Source: Methylobacterium sp. WSM2598 (GTDB lineage: Bacteria; Pseudomonadota; Alphaproteobacteria; Rhizobiales; Beijerinckiaceae). From it: a stretch of 64,000 bases of DNA. Shown here one piece after another: positions 43,976 through 52,207 of the stretch. The stretch covers positions 4,493,031 to 4,557,030 of the forward strand of contig NZ_KB900609.1 in NCBI RefSeq assembly GCF_000379105.1, in the 5' to 3' direction. A program made the position numbers and the translations under genes. Below the pieces are notes generated by a model, which did not search any database, had not been told where the DNA came from, and was given only the letters and a program-made list of their open reading frames with translations. The first letter of the stretch is position 1. Every line of letters begins with the position of its first letter.

Positions 43976-46036
43976 TCAGCGCGGCGCGGCCGCCGCGGGC
44001 GGCGCCTCGCCCCGGCCGATCCGGGCCCGGATGCCCCGGGCGAGCTCGGCCATGTCGAACGGCTTCATGTAGAGCGTGTAGCCCTGCTCCGTCGCGGCCG
44101 CCGCCGAGGCGCTGTAGCCGGAGACCAGGATGACCGGCAGCGCCGGCCAGCGCCGGCGCACCTCGTTGGCGAGGGCGAGCCCGTCCATCCCGCCCGGCAT
44201 CACGAGGTCGCTCACCAGGATGTCGGCGCCGCCCTGCTCCAGCAGGTCCAGGCCCGCCTGCGCCCCGCTCGCCTGAGCGACGCGGAAACCCGCCTCCTCG
44301 AGGAAGGCGGCCGTCACCCCGCGCACCTCGTCGTTGTCGTCGACCAGGACGACCCGGTCCGGGGAGCCGACGAGCCGCGCCGCCGGCGTCGCGAGCGTCG
44401 GCGTCGCCTCGGACACGGGCTCCCGCGCCAGGGGCAGGTGCAGGGTGATGGTGGTTCCCTGGCCGGCCCGGCTCTCCACATCGGCGAGCCCGCCGCAGGA
44501 CTTGGCGAAGCCGTAGACCTGGGAGAGGCCGAGCCCCGTGCCCTTGCCGACCTCCTTGGTGGTGAAGAACGGCTCGAACACGTGCGGCAGGGCCTCCTCG
44601 GTGATGCCGCTGCCCGTGTCCCTGATCGCGAGCGCCACCCCGTCGCGCCCGGAGCGGTCCGGCAGCGGGACGCGCCGGGTCGTGATCTCCAGGCGTCCCC
44701 CGTCCGGCATGGCGTCGCGCGCATTGGCCGCGACGTTGAGCAGCGCCAGGTCGAATTGCAGCGGATCGAGCCTCACCGCGTGCCGTCCGGGCGCGAGGTC
44801 GGTCTCGACCGCGATGGGCCCGCTGACCGATTGGCGGATCATCGTGAGGGTGGCGCCCAGCCGCTCGTTGAGGTCGACGACCTCGGTCCGGGTGCCCTGG
44901 CCGCGCGAGAAGGCGAGCAATTCGCGGGTGAGGTGCGTGCCGCGCTCGGCCGCCTTGCGGATCGCCGTCACGTAGCGCTCCAGGCGGGGCTCCGGGAGGC
45001 GGCGGCCGAGCATCTCCAGGTTGCCCAGGATGACCATGAGCAGGTTGTTGAAATCGTGCGCGACCCCGCCCGTCATGCGCCCGAGCGCCTCCATGCGCAG
45101 GGCCCGCGCGTGGAGGAGCGCCTCCTGGCGCTGCGCCCGCAGCTCTCGGCGCAGGAGCAGGATGAAGAGGCCGCTCAGCAGGAGGGCGGCCGCGGCCGCC
45201 GTGCCGAGGATCCAGGCGGCGTGCCGCTGCGGCGCGGCGTAGAGCGCGAGCGGAATGGCGAGGTGGACGGACCAGCCGGTCCGCTCCGACTTGCGGAAGG
45301 CCGTGACCAGCGCTTCGCCGTCGGGGGCGGTCCCCTCGTAGAGCCCGGCCGAGCGCGTCCGGCGCGCCTCGATGGTGGGCTGCATCGCCAGGGCCCCCAC
45401 CAGCTCCGGCACGCGCGCGCTCGCGGCGATTCGGTTGGCGCCGTCGACGAGGTAGGGGCGCCAGGCGGGATCGAGGCCGGGGCCGGCGAGCAGGGCCGCG
45501 AGCCGCTCGACGGACACGACGCCCGTGAGCACGAAGCGGATCCTGCCCTCCCGCAGCACGGGAACCCGGAAGCTGGCGCGGGGCGGCCCGCTGCCCGGCT
45601 GACCCGGCCCGGCGACGTCGCCGATGGTGGGCTCGCCGGTCTCGAGCACCCGCCGGTAGCTCGTCTCGTCCACGACCGCCCGCAGGGGCGTCCCGAACGC
45701 CGCGCCGGTGCGGACCACCATCTGCCCCCCGGTATCGGCCAGGATGACCCGGTGCCAGAGCGGCAGCTGCGCCTTGAAGCGCTCGGCGAGGGCGTGGAAC
45801 GCGGCGAGATCGGGCCGGTCGCCGTCGAGCAGCGGGGATTGCGCGAGAACCTTGAGGAGTTCGACCTGCGTGAGCAGCTCCCGCTCCACGGCCCCGAGCA
45901 TCTGCGCGACGTGGTGGACCGCGCCGGTGCGCATCAGCGTCTGCTGCTGACGCAGGAGGAGGAACGACAGGCCGCCCGCGAGCAGGATCAGCGGCAGGAG
46001 CGCGGCGAGGGCGAGTAGGACGAGACCCCGGCGCAC
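43976..46036 (-). CDS. Hybrid sensor histidine kinase with receiver domain
   Basis: 686 residues, GTG start. Membrane segments at about residues 4-28 and 283-305 enclose a ~250-residue periplasmic sensor domain. The phospho-acceptor histidine is in GRMTGGVAHDFNNLLMVIL, with an ATPase domain showing NVAANARDAMPDGG (N box), AIRDTGSGI (G1) and KGTGLGLSQVYG (G2). A C-terminal receiver has VVLVDDNDEV and the acceptor aspartate in ADILVSDLVMPGG. No partner regulator is next to it. The signal is unknown. Confidence 0.9.
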   Translation of the reverse strand: MRRGLVLLALAALLPLILLAGGLSFLLLRQQQTLMRTGAVHHVAQMLGAVERELLTQVELLKVLAQSPLLDGDRPDLAAFHALAERFKAQLPLWHRVILADTGGQMVVRTGAAFGTPLRAVVDETSYRRVLETGEPTIGDVAGPGQPGSGPPRASFRVPVLREGRIRFVLTGVVSVERLAALLAGPGLDPAWRPYLVDGANRIAASARVPELVGALAMQPTIEARRTRSAGLYEGTAPDGEALVTAFRKSERTGWSVHLAIPLALYAAPQRHAAWILGTAAAAALLLSGLFILLLRRELRAQRQEALLHARALRMEALGRMTGGVAHDFNNLLMVILGNLEMLGRRLPEPRLERYVTAIRKAAERGTHLTRELLAFSRGQGTRTEVVDLNERLGATLTMIRQSVSGPIAVETDLAPGRHAVRLDPLQFDLALLNVAANARDAMPDGGRLEITTRRVPLPDRSGRDGVALAIRDTGSGITEEALPHVFEPFFTTKEVGKGTGLGLSQVYGFAKSCGGLADVESRAGQGTTITLHLPLAREPVSEATPTLATPAARLVGSPDRVVLVDDNDEVRGVTAAFLEEAGFRVAQASGAQAGLDLLEQGGADILVSDLVMPGGMDGLALANEVRRRWPALPVILVSGYSASAAAATEQGYTLYMKPFDMAELARGIRARIGRGEAPPAAAAPR

Positions 46037-46288
46037 GTGCGGCGCTCCCCACGGTCGAATTTACTAAGAGGGAGTACCCCACCGTGGCGGTGACCGTCAC
46101 GTCCGAACGCGCCGCGCAGGTTGTGACAAAAGGACGAGCCGCGCGGGGGAGGATGCGGCCGGCGCCGCCCGGCCGGGCGGCCGCTCCCGGTGCGTCCGAG
46201 CACCGCCGACCCGTGCCATGACGGCATCATTCGGTCCGGCGGGCTCGCGCGCGGCGCGGGCTCCCGCATCAGCCTTTCGAGGACGACG

Positions 46289-46690
46289 ATGATGGCGATC
46301 CGGCGGGCCCCCGAGACCCGCGCCGGCGGCGCGGATCGGACCGAGACCGCACCGCACGACGAGGCCCCGCGCCGCGGCGGCGCGCTTCCGCTGGGCGGCC
46401 ACTCCGCCCGGAGCGTCGCGGACGAGCCGGTCCGCGCCGGCCGGCGGCCCGCCCCTTCGGGAGGCGCGCCGCCCGCCCGGCCTCGGCCGCAGGACCCTCG
46501 CCCGCTGCACCGCAGACCCCTGGTCGGGGCCGCCGCGGGCGGACTCGGCGCGCTCGCCGGCATCGTCCTCAACCGGTGGCTCGGGCCGGATCTCGGATGG
46601 GACGCGGAGACCCGGATCATCGTCCAGGCGGCGGTGACCGGCCTCGTCGCCGCGCTGGTCCTGTGGCTGGCGGGGCGGGCGACCTCGTGA
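46289..46690 (+). CDS. Hypothetical protein with two C-terminal membrane helices
   Basis: 133 residues from ATG 46289, which has GAGGA 6 bases upstream. The first ~75 residues are polar and rich in Arg, Pro and Gly. The end has two hydrophobic helices around VGAAAGGLGALAGIVLNRWL and IVQAAVTGLVAALVLWLAG. It has the look of a small inner-membrane protein. I recognise no family. Upstream (46037-46288) lies the promoter space of the divergent kinase gene. Confidence 0.5.
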   Translation: MMAIRRAPETRAGGADRTETAPHDEAPRRGGALPLGGHSARSVADEPVRAGRRPAPSGGAPPARPRPQDPRPLHRRPLVGAAAGGLGALAGIVLNRWLGPDLGWDAETRIIVQAAVTGLVAALVLWLAGRATS

Positions 46691-46910
46691 CCCTTGCCCG
46701 CGAGGGCCGACCGGCCCCGGGCAAGGGGCGCCGCGGGTCCGAGGCGGGCCGGCCCGCCCGCGCCCGACCCGGCCGCCCGCCGCCGCGGCGTCCCGAGGGG
46801 CCGCGCGCCTCCGCGGCGGGTGCGTCCGAGCACGCCGCTCCGCTGCCGCGCATGCGACGACACCCCCGACCTGGAGGGCGAGGCGCCCGTCGCGGATCGA
46901 GGAGTTCACG

Positions 46911-47507
46911 ATGATCAAGCTTGCAGCCGCCGCGGCCCTGACCCTCGGGCTGGCCACCGTCGCCCATGCCGGCCTGTCCACGCAGCCGTCCACCGAGTTT
47001 CCCCCGTCGCCCGGAAGCCAGGCCGCGCCCGCCGCGGAGAAGCCGGTGCGTCCCGCGATCCGCCACGCCGAGGTGAGGACCTTCTCCCCCGTGACGCAGA
47101 CGGATGCGGACCCGCAGCCGGAGAGCGGCAGGCCCGCGCCGCGCGTCATCGACCTGCCCCGGTCCGACGCGCCGAGCCAGGGCGGCTACGTCGCGGCTCC
47201 GGCCGGCGCGCCCCAACCCGAGCGCGTGGCGCGGATCAGCCCGGCCTCGGCCGTGCAGGCCCCCGCCGCGACCGAGGCGCCGGCCGTCCGGCCGGAGCCC
47301 GCCCAAATCGCGCCGCCGCGGCGGGCGGAGCGCGCGGCGCCGGAGGGCCGCCCCGCCGGCTACCGGACCGCCAGCTGGAACGGCGGCCGCGGCGCGACCT
47401 GGAAGGCCGGGAAGAACGATTACGGCTTCGAGGGCAGCTTCGGCGGCTGCCGCTTCGCCGGGTTCAGCGGTCCGCGCGGCTTCACGCTCGACCGCACCTG
47501 CCGCTGA
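46911..47507 (+). CDS. Secreted proline/alanine-rich hypothetical protein
   Basis: 198 residues with a clear signal peptide (MIKLAAAAALTLGLATVAHA) and GAGGAG-type Shine-Dalgarno (GAGGAG at about 46898). A Pro/Ala-rich linker (residues 25-145) leads to a small C-terminal domain, WNGGRGATWKAGKNDYGFEG and GGCRFAGFSGPRGFTLDRTC, with two cysteines that may form a disulfide. Periplasmic or outer-surface location is likely. Function unknown. Confidence 0.7.
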   Translation: MIKLAAAAALTLGLATVAHAGLSTQPSTEFPPSPGSQAAPAAEKPVRPAIRHAEVRTFSPVTQTDADPQPESGRPAPRVIDLPRSDAPSQGGYVAAPAGAPQPERVARISPASAVQAPAATEAPAVRPEPAQIAPPRRAERAAPEGRPAGYRTASWNGGRGATWKAGKNDYGFEGSFGGCRFAGFSGPRGFTLDRTCR

Positions 47508-47747
47508 CCCGCGGACGGCCCGGGGGAGGGCGCGGCGCAGGTCCGGGCCCCGCCGGCTGGAGCCGGCACCGCCCGCGCAGGCGGAGGCAGGGCGAGGCTC
47601 GGCACCAGAATGCACGGCGGTTCCGGATCGGGCGGCGCCCGGACGCGCCCCTCTCGTCGCCACCTGCTCACGGACCGCGGCGTCGCGGCCATGCCGGGCC
47701 TCGGCTTCGGCTCCGGCATCCCCTTCCTGCTGGTCTACGGGACCTCA

Positions 47748-47835
47748 GCATCATTCGCCGAAGCGGTCACCGGTTTGGCGGCAGAAATGATGCGAAAACA
47801 AGAGTCTAAGCAGAATTGCGCCATGCAATTCTGCT
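47748..47835. repeat. Interspersed repeat family B inside the AmpG-like pseudogene
   Basis: The segment has outer arms GCATCATT (47748-47755) and AATGATGC (47786-47793), the inverted core GCCGAAGCGGTCACCGG between them, and an added perfect stem AGCAGAATTGC (47809-47819) / GCAATTCTGCT (47825-47835). It interrupts the coding sequence after YGT. This is the longest and most complete copy, and suggests that the mobile unit is larger than the core. Confidence 0.75.
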
Positions 47836-48170
47836 CAGCCGGCGTGGCTGTCCGAGGCGAGGTTCCCCTCGGCACGCCCGGGCTGATGAGCGAGCCGACC
47901 CTGGCCGACAAGGTCAAGTTCGTCTGGGCGCCCTTCCTCGATCAGTGCGACGCGCCGCTGCTCGGCCGCTGGCCGGGGCGGCGGCGCGGCCGGATCATCG
48001 CCTCGCAGAGCGGCGTCATGCTCACGCTCGCCGGCGTCGCGTTCGGCGACCCGGCGCATGGCCTGGCCTGGACGGCGGTCTTCCCCCTGGCGCCCGGCTT
48101 CGCGGGGCCCGGCAGGACGTCGTCATCGGCGGGTGGCGCATCACCGTCGCGCCCGCCGCGCGGCACTCCC

Positions 48171-48220
48171 TGATGTCGTCCTCTGATGTCGTCCTCTGAT
48201 GTCGTCCTCTGATGTCGTCC
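48171..48220. repeat. Tandem repeat, 13-bp unit, nearly four copies
   Basis: TGATGTCGTCCTC is repeated exactly at 48171, 48184 and 48197, with a shortened fourth copy at 48210-48220. It lies in the AmpG-like pseudogene. The perfect identity of the copies indicates a recent or still active expansion. Confidence 0.95.
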
Positions 48221-48565
48221 TGGGCCGAGATCGGCTGGCGCCTCGGACCCTTCGCGGCCGGGGCGGGCGCCCTCTCCCTCGCCGACACGTTCGGCTGGCC
48301 GGGATGTCCGGCTGCGTCATCGAGTCCCTGGATTTCACGTGGTCCTTCGTGGGGACATCCTGGATCGGCGCACCGGTCGCGGTGCTGTGCCGGTTCGTGT
48401 GGCGGCGGCACGGGCGGACGGAGGGCGAGGCCCGCCCCGTGACCGCAGCCCCGATGCGGGCCGCCGGAGCGGCGCGACGCGCCCCCGCGCATCCTGAGCG
48501 CCTCGCCGGAAGCGGACGGGCGCGGGGCCTGCCGGGGGGGAGGGCGCGCGGCGCCGGCCGCCCCG

Positions 48566-49255
48566 TCACGGCCCGTCGTCGGGCGCCGCGCGCGGCGAGC
48601 GCCAGATCTCGGCGGCCGCGCCGTCCGCGAGGCGGTGGACGGCCAGCACGTGGTCCGCGACGTCCGGAACCCCTCCGGCGACGGTCAGTTCGACCAGCGC
48701 GTCGTCCCGGGAGCGGGTCGCCCGCCGCTCGGCGTAGGGGTAGGCGGCGATCCGCATGAACGTGCCCCGCCCGCGCCGCACGGGCCTCATGAAGGCCGCG
48801 CCGCTGTTGATGGGGCTGAGCAGGATCCGGTCCCGGTGGGCCGCGACGAGGCTGCGCGTGCAGAGCGTCAGGACCGTCTGCGGCCGTCCCCGATAGGCCC
48901 TCGCATCGAGCAGGTGGCGCAGACGCCTGCGTGAGAGCCAGAAGAACGCCTTGTCGTTGAGGATGCGGTACCAGTCCGCGGGACCGAGGCCGTCGTCCAG
49001 GCAGCGCCGCAGGGCCGCATCCGACATCGGCTTCTGGTCGCGCACGACCGCGTCGGGCAGGCCCGCGCGCGCGATCCTCGTCCCCTGCGGGCGACGGCGG
49101 GCCTCGAGCGCGTCGCGCGCAGGCCCCGACAGGCCGTAGCGGTCGAGCAGCGCGGATGTGCTGAGGAGGCCCTGCGCCCGGATCGAGGGCCAGGCCCCGT
49201 CCTCCGCCATGTGCCACAATCGCGGGTAGATCCGGACGAGTTCGTCCTCCGTCAC
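48566..49255 (-). CDS. DUF7002-like protein, possibly with an ADP-ribosyltransferase-like fold
   Basis: 229 residues from GTG 49255 with GAGGGA 7 bases upstream. The N-terminus RLWHMAEDGAWPSIRAQGLL is followed by STSALLDRYG, then VVRDQKPMSDAALRRCL, DKAFFWLSRRRLRHLL and LLSPINSGAAFMRPVRRG. I associate this order with the family called DUF7002. The histidine before a helix ending in GLLST recalls the start of NAD-binding domains in DarT/ART proteins, but this is only a resemblance. No operon partner is visible. Confidence 0.6.
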   Translation of the reverse strand: MTEDELVRIYPRLWHMAEDGAWPSIRAQGLLSTSALLDRYGLSGPARDALEARRRPQGTRIARAGLPDAVVRDQKPMSDAALRRCLDDGLGPADWYRILNDKAFFWLSRRRLRHLLDARAYRGRPQTVLTLCTRSLVAAHRDRILLSPINSGAAFMRPVRRGRGTFMRIAAYPYAERRATRSRDDALVELTVAGGVPDVADHVLAVHRLADGAAAEIWRSPRAAPDDGP

Positions 49256-49606
49256 CTCGGATTCCCTCGCTTCCCCTGGCGCTTCCCCTGGCCGCACGGT
49301 GAGCGCCGCCCCGCGCGGGATCGGACCGCACCCTGCGCGGGCGGGCCGATAACGGCCCGGCGCGGGGCCGGATCCCGCGCGCGACGCGGTCAGGCGCCGA
49401 GCGCCGGTGCGGAGCGCGGCGTGGGCGGGAGGAACCGGGCGGGGCGCCGCCGGAGGACGGCCGGCCCCGTCATCCTCGGGGAGGCCCTCCGAAACCGGAC
49501 GCCCAAAATTAATCCCTGGCCAAATCGTCGCATCCCGCCGCCACGCCTGGACCTGGGCCGCGGCCGCCACAGCTTCTGGACCGGGGCCTGAAGCAGGAGG
49601 AACGCC
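49256..49606. other. Intergenic region before the cytochrome c gene
   Basis: 351 bp without a gene I can support. GCTTCCCCTGG occurs twice at 49269-49291 with a 12-bp period. The last 110 bases become richer in A and T (AAAATTAATCCCTGG at about 49504) and probably hold the promoter of the cytochrome gene. Confidence 0.5.
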
Positions 49607-49975
49607 ATGCGAATTGTATTGGCAAGTGCAGCCGTGCTCGCGGCGCTGTGCACATCGGGACACGCGCAGGGGAGCGGCGACCCGGCTGCCGGCGAGAAGG
49701 CATTCGCAACATGCAAAGCCTGCCACGCATTCGGAAAAAACGGTGTCGGCCCCAACCTGACCAGCGTCGTCGGGCGCAAGTCGGCATCCGTCGAGGGATA
49801 CAGTTACTCGGCGGCTTTGAAAGGCTCAGGCATTACCTGGGATGAGGCCAATCTGCACGAATGGCTGAAGAACCCCAAGGCGAAAGTCCCTGGAACGAAG
49901 ATGATCTTCGCCGGCTACCCGGACGACAAGAAGGTCGATGACGTGATTGCCTATTTGAAGCAGCACACCCAGTAA
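49607..49975 (+). CDS. Small soluble class I cytochrome c
   Basis: 122 residues with a signal peptide (cleavage likely after GHA, residue 20). The haem is attached at Cys36 and Cys39 with His40 as ligand (CKACH); Met99 in GTKMIFAGY is the sixth ligand. Size and the GVGPNLTSVVGRKSA and DVIAYLKQHTQ segments match mitochondrial-like cytochrome c/c2 of alphaproteobacteria. It carries electrons in the periplasm. Codon use is less GC-extreme than in the neighbours. Confidence 0.95.
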   Translation: MRIVLASAAVLAALCTSGHAQGSGDPAAGEKAFATCKACHAFGKNGVGPNLTSVVGRKSASVEGYSYSAALKGSGITWDEANLHEWLKNPKAKVPGTKMIFAGYPDDKKVDDVIAYLKQHTQ

Positions 49976-50083
49976 TTCGCCGTCGCGTTCTTCGACGTCC
50001 GGCGGCTCGCGCATGTCGCTTCGGCCTCTGCGAGCCGCTTCGCGGGTCGGGCGGGTCGCCCCTCGCCGGGGCCGCGTCGGTGC

Positions 50084-50127
50084 GCTTGGAACCCCGCGGC
50101 TTGGAACCCGCGGCTTGGAACCCCGCG
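50084..50127. repeat. Tandem repeat, 14-15-bp unit, three copies
   Basis: GCTTGGAACCCCGCG is followed by GCTTGGAACCCGCG (one C fewer) and again by GCTTGGAACCCCGCG. It lies upstream of the small gene at 50204, at a distance where it could affect its promoter. Confidence 0.85.
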
Positions 50128-50203
50128 GGCGGCCCGGTGTTGCGTGACACACGCGAAGGGGCTGCAAGGTGCTACGGGAGGCAGACGAGAGGAGGAGGCT
50201 GTC

Positions 50204-50323
50204 ATGAAGCGCTCAGTCGAAGCCGTCGCCCGGTGCCGCGTCCTGCGCGAACTGGACCGTCGCCTCGCGGAGCAGAATGCCGCCCGCGCCGCGACCTCGG
50301 ACGCCGACCCGCACACCAAGTGA
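50204..50323 (+). CDS. Small hypothetical protein with a strong ribosome binding site
   Basis: 39 residues (MKRSVEAVARCRVLRELDRR to SDADPHTK). GAGGAGG ends 7 bases upstream of the ATG, one of the best Shine-Dalgarno sequences of the window, which is the main evidence for a gene. The first ~30 residues would form a charged helix. I recognise no family. It lies between the cytochrome gene and convergent fecR. Confidence 0.55.
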   Translation: MKRSVEAVARCRVLRELDRRLAEQNAARAATSDADPHTK

Positions 50324-50377
50324 TTCGAGGCCGCTCCGCGGCCGGCGGCGCATCCCCGCGGCCAAGTCTCGCCGGCC

Positions 50378-51361
50378 TCAGGCGCGGCGCGGCTCGAGCG
50401 CGATCCAGAAGCCGGCGGTGCGGGTCAGGGTCAGGTTCACCGCGCGGGCGAGATTGCCCAGCGAGGCGACCGGCTCGAACAGGTTGAACACGCCCGTCGC
50501 GCGCCGCAACGCCGCGTCCGGGTGAAGCCGGATGATCCCGGCGAAGTAGGGCCGGATCTCGTCGACGATGGCCGCGACGGTCTCCTCGCGCAGGACCGCG
50601 AAGCCGGACGTCCAGGACGAGGCCGCATCGGCGTCGACCGCGCTCCGGCGCACCTCGCCCTCGGCGACGGTGATGCGCTCGCCCGACGCGACGGAGAATC
50701 TCCGGTGGTCCTCGCCCCACAGCGTGCCGTCGCCGCGCAGGCTCGCGAAGCGGAACGCCCCGGCGGCCCGCTCGATCACGAAGGCGCCGGCGAGCGCCTC
50801 GATCCGGAACGGGCCGGCCTCCACCACGAAGGGCCGCGCGTCGCGCGGCTGGATGTCGAGCAGGATCTTGCCCCGCAGGAAGCTCAGCGCCCGCGTCTCG
50901 GCAGCGGCTCCCAGGTTGAGCGCCGAGCGGGGCGCCATCACGACCTCGGCATCCTGCCCGAGACGGAAGCGCGCGTGGGCCGCCGTCCGGGTGAAGCGGT
51001 CGGTGAGCAGGTCTTCCAGGGGCACGAAGCGTTCCAGGGCGACCGCGCCGCCGGCGGCGAGGGCCGTCAGCCCCGCCACGACGTTCCGACGGTCGCGCCG
51101 CGGCGGCGCCCCCATCCGCGCCACCGTGCCCCGCGGCAGCCCGGAGCGCGCGACGATCCCGAAGGGTTGCAGATTCCCGGCCATGCGTCCCCAGGCCTCG
51201 GCATTGGCCGGGCTGGCGCCGTACCAGACCTCGAAATCCCGCCGCTGGCGCTCGCTCAAGCCACCGGAGGTCATGGCGACCATCCATTTGATCGCGGCCC
51301 GGCCGCTCTCGTCTATCCCATTCTCGTCGTCGTCCGGTTGTCGTGAGCGAGCAGGATTCAT
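50378..51361 (-). CDS. fecR: FecR family anti-sigma/sigma regulator
   Basis: 327 residues. The cytoplasmic N-terminal part with AIKWMVAMTSGGLSERQRRDF and GASPANAEAWGRM is the DUF4880 segment that binds the sigma factor. A hydrophobic segment (VVAGLTALAAGGAVAL, about residues 93-108) crosses the membrane, and a periplasmic FecR domain with FVVEAGPFRIEALAGAFVIE follows, which contacts the STN domain of the TonB receptor. It starts 4 bp after the fecI stop codon. Confidence 0.88.
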   Translation of the reverse strand: MNPARSRQPDDDENGIDESGRAAIKWMVAMTSGGLSERQRRDFEVWYGASPANAEAWGRMAGNLQPFGIVARSGLPRGTVARMGAPPRRDRRNVVAGLTALAAGGAVALERFVPLEDLLTDRFTRTAAHARFRLGQDAEVVMAPRSALNLGAAAETRALSFLRGKILLDIQPRDARPFVVEAGPFRIEALAGAFVIERAAGAFRFASLRGDGTLWGEDHRRFSVASGERITVAEGEVRRSAVDADAASSWTSGFAVLREETVAAIVDEIRPYFAGIIRLHPDAALRRATGVFNLFEPVASLGNLARAVNLTLTRTAGFWIALEPRRA

Positions 51362-51365
51362 CGCC

Positions 51366-51881
51366 TCAACTTTCCATCCTGGCGCTGTAGACAGCCGAGA
51401 AACCCTGCGTCATGTACTTGCTGACCGCACTCATCGAGACGTTGAGTTCCTTGGCGATCTCACGGTTCGACATACCATCGATCTGGCTCAGAAGGAACGC
51501 CGTGCGCGCCCGCGGCGACAATTTCGCCAGCACTGCGTCGATCTTCTGCAAGGCCTGCACGAGGATGAGCCTCTCCTCGGGCGAGACGTCCAGCGCCTCG
51601 GGCATGGCGGCGAGCGCGTCCTCGTAGGCGATCTGAAGCCGCTTGCGCCGCCGCGCCTCGAAGATGATGCGCTTGGCGATCGTGGTCATCATGGCGCGCG
51701 GCTCGCGCACGCTCGCCACGTTCGGCAGCGCCATCAGGGACACGAAGACGTCGGAGACGATGTCCTCCGGTGCCTGCACCGTCCAGGATTGCCGCGATAG
51801 CCAGGAGGTCAGCCAGGGCGAATGCTCCCTGAACAATACTTCGACCAAACGGGTATTCTGCCCGCTCACAACGCCCGCCAT
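51366..51881 (-). CDS. fecI: FecI-like ECF sigma factor
   Basis: 171 residues. Region 2 is FREHSPWLTSWLSRQSWTVQ with APEDIVSDVFVSLM, and region 4 is LSPRARTAFLLSQIDGMSNR with EIAKELNVSMSAVSKYM. It would activate the siderophore genes when the receptor signals through FecR. The ATG at 51881 gives a normal N-terminus. The gene is less GC-rich than the window average. Confidence 0.9.
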   Translation of the reverse strand: MAGVVSGQNTRLVEVLFREHSPWLTSWLSRQSWTVQAPEDIVSDVFVSLMALPNVASVREPRAMMTTIAKRIIFEARRRKRLQIAYEDALAAMPEALDVSPEERLILVQALQKIDAVLAKLSPRARTAFLLSQIDGMSNREIAKELNVSMSAVSKYMTQGFSAVYSARMES

Positions 51882-52207
51882 CCCGATGCCCCGCGCTTCA
51901 TCTCTGTCAATACGAGGTGGTCCGCCCCATTGTGGAGTTGATGCGACCCACCCGATTGCAGTGCTTCTGGTGGCGACTAACATGCAGCAGGCATGCCAAT
52001 AGAGTCTATAGTTCTCCTTCCTCTCGGGAATGTAAACTTTCGAATGAATCTGACGGAGCCCAACCCGCCTTGCGTGCATTGGGCTGCCGTTTGGGCAATC
52101 TGCTTCCCTGGCGGGCTCCGCCCGGGGATGGAAATGCCTTTTCGGAAGGCGGCTTCCGACCCCGTCCGGGGATGCGCTCGGCGCTGCGGCGTAAGAGCGC
52201 ATGGCGG
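51882..52207. other. AT-richer region upstream of fecI
   Basis: 326 bp without a gene I can support. It contains the fecI promoter. The part from about 51960 to 52050 (GCAATAGAGTCTATAGTTC and TGTAAACTTTCGAATGAATC-like stretches) is clearly lower in GC than its surroundings. I could not identify a Fur, Irr or RirA site with confidence. Confidence 0.5.

Larger units (their letters stand above)
47610..48300 (+). pseudogene. Decayed AmpG-like (PAT family) MFS transporter gene
   Basis: Fragments in order resemble AmpG muropeptide permeases: GLGFGSGIPFLLVYGT (helix 1), then VKFVWAPFLDQCDAPLLGRW and GRIIASQSGVMLTLAGVAFG (helices 2-3), then QDVVIGGWRI in a shifted frame, then GWRLGPFAAGAGALSLADTF. 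The second helix is replaced by a family B repeat (47748-47835), a frameshift lies near 48117, and a 13-bp tandem repeat splits the last piece. The C-terminal half of a normal AmpG is absent. The downstream 48300-48565 shows no gene I can support. Confidence 0.7.

Noticed and set aside
48303..48440. Short frame with MSGCVIESLDFTW and a hydrophobic middle
   Set aside because: It could be a small membrane protein, but it has no Shine-Dalgarno and follows directly on the decayed AmpG-like gene.
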